Both the position numbers and the translations under genes were made by a program. From Hellea sp964472905 (GTDB lineage: Bacteria; Pseudomonadota; Alphaproteobacteria; Caulobacterales; Maricaulaceae), in contig CAYYMI010000077.1 of assembly GCA_964472905.1 (NCBI GenBank), positions 1-9,898 of the forward strand: 9,898 nucleotides of DNA. Reading direction: 5' to 3'. Under the pieces are notes generated by a model. The model was not told where the DNA came from. It searched no databases and worked only from the letters and a program-made list of their open reading frames with translations. This document shows, piece after piece, positions 7,033 to 9,898 of this stretch. The first letter of the stretch is position 1. Each line of letters begins with the position of its first letter.

Positions 7033-7038
7033 AAGGAG
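7033..7038 (+). promoter_or_regulatory. Ribosome binding site fixing a GTG start
   Basis: AAGGAG seven bases before GTG at 7046. This consensus site supports the GTG as the start of the first halogenase gene. Confidence 0.8.
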
Positions 7039-7045
7039 CTCTGGA

Positions 7046-8563
7046 GTGTCTGCCCCCAAAAAGGTTGAAAATATTGTCATTGTTGGCGGCGGCACGGCGG
7101 GCTGGATGTGCGCGGCTGGCTTATCGACTTTATTGGGCAAAACAGGCTTGAATATAATCTTGGTCGAATCCGAAGCTATTGGCGTGATTGGGGTCGGTGA
7201 GGCGACATTGCCTCATATAAAATATTTTAACGATGCGCTTGGCATTGACGAAGCTGAGTTTATGGCGGCAACGTCAGCGACGTTCAAATTGGGGATTGAA
7301 TTCGTTAATTGGGGGAAGCTGGGCGATAGTTATATCCACCCCTTTGGCGATTATGGTCTCTCTAATAATGGGGTGCCGTTTCATCATTATTGGCGTAAGG
7401 TTATGTTTGAGCCCCAGACAGGGACGTTGGATGAATATTCACTCCCGATAATGGCGTGCCGCGCCGCAAAATTTCAGCCGCCATCAGATGATCCGCGTTC
7501 CGTCAGCTCGACCTATCGTTATGCCTATCAATTTGACTCATTGAAATATGCGCCCTTTCTAAGACGCCATTCAGAAACAAAGGGCGTTAAGCGTGTTGAG
7601 GGCAAGGTCGTTGATGTGAGTTTGGCCTCTGAAACAGGGTATATAAAATCTGTTCAGCTTGAAAGTGGGACTGACATTTACGGAGACTTATTCATTGATT
7701 GCACAGGGTTTTTCGGCGTGCTTATCGAAAAGGCCTTAGAGACGGGCTATGATAGTTGGACAGAGTGGCTTCCCTGTGACCGCGCTGTCGCCGTGGCTTG
7801 CGAGAGTGAGGGGGCGCTTTTACCTTATACCCGCGCGACAGCCGATAAGGCGGGTTGGCGCTGGCGTATCCCTTTGCAGCACCGTACTGGTAATGGACAT
7901 GTTTATGCCAGTAACTTCATTAGCGATGACGCGGCTAAAAAGTCCCTTATCGACAATCTTGAAGGTGAGCCTTTAGCGGAGCCGCGATTTCTGAAATTTG
8001 AAACGGGTAAGCGCCGCAAGCTATGGAATAAAAACTGCATAGCGATTGGTCTCTCTGGCGGTTTTTTAGAGCCTTTAGAATCGACGAGTATTTATCTTAT
8101 TCAAGAAGGTATCACCAAGCTGATTGAGTTCTTCCCGCAGATGACAGACCATGCTGTTGATGAAACAGAATATAACCGTCTGATGGATTTGGAGTTTGAT
8201 CGGGTAAGGGACTTCTTGATTTTGCATTATAATGCCACTGAGCGTGATGACAGTGAGTTTTGGAATTATGTTCGTACCATGCCTATTCCCTCTAGCTTAG
8301 AAGAGAAGCTGGCTTTGTTTAAGGCGCGTGGACGTGTTGTGAAATATGACCATGGGCTATTTTTGACGCCTAGCTGGCTAGCCGTCTATATCGGGCAGGG
8401 CATTATTCCCGAAAATTATGATTGGCGCGTGGATCAGCTTCCCCTTCATAATGTTCGGCAGCATTTGGGTCAGATGAGAGGCCTTATTGCTCACACAACA
8501 GAAAAGATGCAGGACCATGCGGCCTATATCACTGAGCACGGTATGGCGGAGATAAACGGGTGA
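7046..8563 (+). CDS. Flavin-dependent tryptophan-halogenase-family protein (all motifs intact)
   Basis: A 505-residue protein, the usual length for flavin-dependent halogenases. Diagnostic elements in order: the FAD-binding VIVGGGTAGW (residues 11-20); GVGEATLP (49-56); TFKLGIEF (79-86), whose K81 fits the catalytic Lys79 of PrnA/RebH; the halogenase signature WRWRIP (271-276); and SGGFLEPLEST (337-347), whose E345 and S346 fit the PrnA E346/S347 pair. Such enzymes use FADH2 from a separate reductase, oxygen and chloride or bromide to make hypohalous acid, which halogenates an aromatic substrate through the lysine. The GTG start is set by AAGGAG at 7033-7038. It is the first of three overlapping halogenase-family genes. 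No flavin reductase is visible in the window. Many homologues near TonB receptors have no known substrate, so free tryptophan is not assured. Confidence 0.92.
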   Translation: MSAPKKVENIVIVGGGTAGWMCAAGLSTLLGKTGLNIILVESEAIGVIGVGEATLPHIKYFNDALGIDEAEFMAATSATFKLGIEFVNWGKLGDSYIHPFGDYGLSNNGVPFHHYWRKVMFEPQTGTLDEYSLPIMACRAAKFQPPSDDPRSVSSTYRYAYQFDSLKYAPFLRRHSETKGVKRVEGKVVDVSLASETGYIKSVQLESGTDIYGDLFIDCTGFFGVLIEKALETGYDSWTEWLPCDRAVAVACESEGALLPYTRATADKAGWRWRIPLQHRTGNGHVYASNFISDDAAKKSLIDNLEGEPLAEPRFLKFETGKRRKLWNKNCIAIGLSGGFLEPLESTSIYLIQEGITKLIEFFPQMTDHAVDETEYNRLMDLEFDRVRDFLILHYNATERDDSEFWNYVRTMPIPSSLEEKLALFKARGRVVKYDHGLFLTPSWLAVYIGQGIIPENYDWRVDQLPLHNVRQHLGQMRGLIAHTTEKMQDHAAYITEHGMAEING

Positions 8564-9711
8564 GTGAGGCTAAAGCGTCTTCTCAACCTATAACGTCAAT
8601 CGCGATTATTGGCGATGGTTTGCGCGCTGCCATTCCTGCGGCTTATCTAGCGGCGCGATGCGGCTCGCCGGATATGCGCATCACCGTTATCCCTTCCAAA
8701 GCGCAGCTTCAGGACCGAGGCGATGTTATGGTGCGTCCTAATATACGGCGCTTGCATCAATTGCTGAAAATTCCAGAAAAGCACATATTAGGACCCGCCG
8801 AGGGCCGCCGCCTTTATGCGGTCGATATGGACAGTAAAAGCGGCGAAGTGACTTTGCCTTTTGGACCTTATGGCCAGCCTTATAACGGGGTTTCTTTTCT
8901 ACATCAAACCTTGTGTCTTGCTCGCAATAAAGCCGTATCAAATCCCTTGAAACCTCTCGCTCATTATAATTTGAACTTAGCCTTGAAGGGTTTAGGCGAA
9001 GATGTGCCTTTTGTGGCAGAAGTGGAGTTTGGGTATAAATTCCCACGCCTGAATTATGGGAATATGTTGCAACATTATGCCCAAAGTTTCGGTGCAAATT
9101 TTGTTAAACCGCCATTCCAAAGTTTACAAAGAGATGGTGGTTCTGGACATACTAAAGCGGTTAAGACTGCAAGCGGAACAGTTGAGGCAGATTGCATTAT
9201 TGATGTCACGCCGCAGAAAGAAAATAGAGTTCATGGGTGGTGTGAAAATGTTCTCTATATTCCTGATGTGCTTTCTTTGCCGGGAATTGAAGTTTACACA
9301 TTACAAGCGGCTATGGATCGTATGAGCGCTTTTATGCCTGATACAAGTTTCAACACTTCCGAGCTTGCGGAATATAACCGCGTAACTGAGCTCGAAAATC
9401 AGCTCATTGAAGATATGGATGTTTTACTCAAACGCGGAGCGGAGGGCGGTAAAGGGCGTCCTTCTTTGGCGCGCAAGGTTGATGTGTTTTCTCAACGTGG
9501 CCGTATTCCAACCGAAGATTATGAAGTCTTTACGGCGGCTGAATGGATGGCAGCGCTAATGTCAGCGGGGTTGGAGCCAAAACATTATGACCGCTTAGCT
9601 GATGCTTTTACCGCAGAAGATTTGCAAGCCAATATAGAGCGTGTAGACAAAATTATAGACGCAGTGTTGTGCAGTGCCAAAAATAAGAGGTCCTCAATCC
9701 ATGGCGGATAA
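8560..9711 (+). CDS. Shortened, degenerate halogenase-family protein (probable pseudoenzyme)
   Basis: A 383-residue protein that can be lined up with the N-terminal half of the preceding halogenase but has lost its catalytic motifs. IAIIGDGLRAAIPAAYLA (14-31) replaces the GGGTAGW nucleotide motif. GDVMVRPNIRRLHQLLKI (54-71) lines up with GVGEATLPHIKYFNDALGI. The TFKLG region with the catalytic Lys becomes GRRLYAVDM. ADCIIDVTP (210-218) matches the halogenase DLFIDCTG. WRWRIP and LEST are absent, and the segment between IIDVTP and the helix PGIEVYTLQAAMDRMSAFMP (241-260) is much shortened. The reading frame is open throughout, so the gene is maintained, not a decayed pseudogene. The GTG start overlaps the previous stop (GTGA, 4 bp). 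It overlaps the next halogenase gene by 11 bp, which indicates co-translation and perhaps a complex with one of its neighbours. A structural or substrate-presenting role is inference. Confidence 0.8.
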   Translation: MSEAKASSQPITSIAIIGDGLRAAIPAAYLAARCGSPDMRITVIPSKAQLQDRGDVMVRPNIRRLHQLLKIPEKHILGPAEGRRLYAVDMDSKSGEVTLPFGPYGQPYNGVSFLHQTLCLARNKAVSNPLKPLAHYNLNLALKGLGEDVPFVAEVEFGYKFPRLNYGNMLQHYAQSFGANFVKPPFQSLQRDGGSGHTKAVKTASGTVEADCIIDVTPQKENRVHGWCENVLYIPDVLSLPGIEVYTLQAAMDRMSAFMPDTSFNTSELAEYNRVTELENQLIEDMDVLLKRGAEGGKGRPSLARKVDVFSQRGRIPTEDYEVFTAAEWMAALMSAGLEPKHYDRLADAFTAEDLQANIERVDKIIDAVLCSAKNKRSSIHGG

Positions 9712-9898
9712 TTTTGTCAAAGATGTCGTTATCGTCGGCGGCGGTACGGCGGGCTGGATGAGCGCGGCGGCTTTATCGAAATGCCTTGGTAAGTCAGACG
9801 TGAATATAACGCTGATTGAATCTGACGCTATTGGAACTGTTGGCGTTGGCGAGGCGACGATACCGTCTATTGCTGCGTTTAATGAGCAACTGGGTATT
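9701..9898 (+). CDS. Second intact-looking tryptophan-halogenase-family gene (3' end outside window)
   Basis: The first 66 codons of another flavin-dependent halogenase-family gene, cut by the window end. The ATG at 9701 has AAGAGG at 9685-9690, ten bases upstream, and starts inside the end of the degenerate paralogue (11-bp overlap). VVIVGGGTAGWM (residues 9-20) is the FAD-binding motif, followed by IESDAIGTVGVGEATIP (39-55). About two thirds of residues are identical to the first halogenase over this part, counted by eye. The lysine and WxWxIP motifs lie beyond the window, so activity cannot be judged. Confidence 0.88.
   Translation, partial: MADNFVKDVVIVGGGTAGWMSAAALSKCLGKSDVNITLIESDAIGTVGVGEATIPSIAAFNEQLGI

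Noticed and set aside
8560..9711. Reading the degenerate halogenase as a frameshifted pseudogene
   Set aside because: The frame is open over 383 codons, with ordered overlaps to both neighbours, and the missing motifs are replaced by other sequence and not by stops or frameshifts.

Overview
The window looks like chromosome of a marine, glycan-using proteobacterium of moderate GC (mid-40s % by eye). The best guess is an alphaproteobacterium of the Caulobacterales/Maricaulales type, with an alteromonad-like gammaproteobacterium as the alternative. This rests on the gene families: flavin-dependent tryptophan-halogenase-like proteins beside a cupin-like JmjC-type protein and a DUF6445-type protein, next to sugar uptake and sugar oxidation genes. 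No rRNA, tRNA, CRISPR array or insertion sequence was seen.

Left part (1-5104): carbohydrate catabolism. The window opens inside a GMC-family sugar dehydrogenase (C-terminal quarter only). Its stop overlaps the start of a Tat-type, probably lipid-anchored TIM-barrel sugar isomerase/epimerase. The pair resembles the glucoside 3-dehydrogenase/3-keto-sugar type of periplasmic module. Converging on it, with one base between the stops, is a minus-strand operon read in the order GntP-family aldonate permease, GPH (MelB-like) symporter, LacI-family repressor. The genes are separated by 24 bp and then overlap by 8 bp, and a good sigma70-type promoter lies upstream of the permease at 5149-5178.

Right part (5219-9898): a divergent oxygenase/halogenase module. 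On the minus strand, a DUF6445-type protein with an HxD...H...R pattern is followed after 3 bp by a cupin-like (JmjC-type) protein with HxD...H. On the plus strand are three tandem overlapping genes of the flavin-dependent halogenase family: one with all diagnostic motifs, one shortened and stripped of catalytic motifs (probable pseudoenzyme), and the start of a third with an intact FAD motif. The 114-bp divergent intergenic region carries a 20-bp imperfect palindrome with a central CG that resembles a LacI-family operator and overlaps the -35 boxes of both divergent promoters. The promoter of the permease-symporter-lacI operon carries the same nine-base half-site. This suggests, as inference, that the sugar regulator in this window also controls the halogenase module.

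The most interesting points are the mixed module of intact and degenerate halogenases with two predicted iron enzymes, its possible link to sugar regulation, and the unknown substrate.
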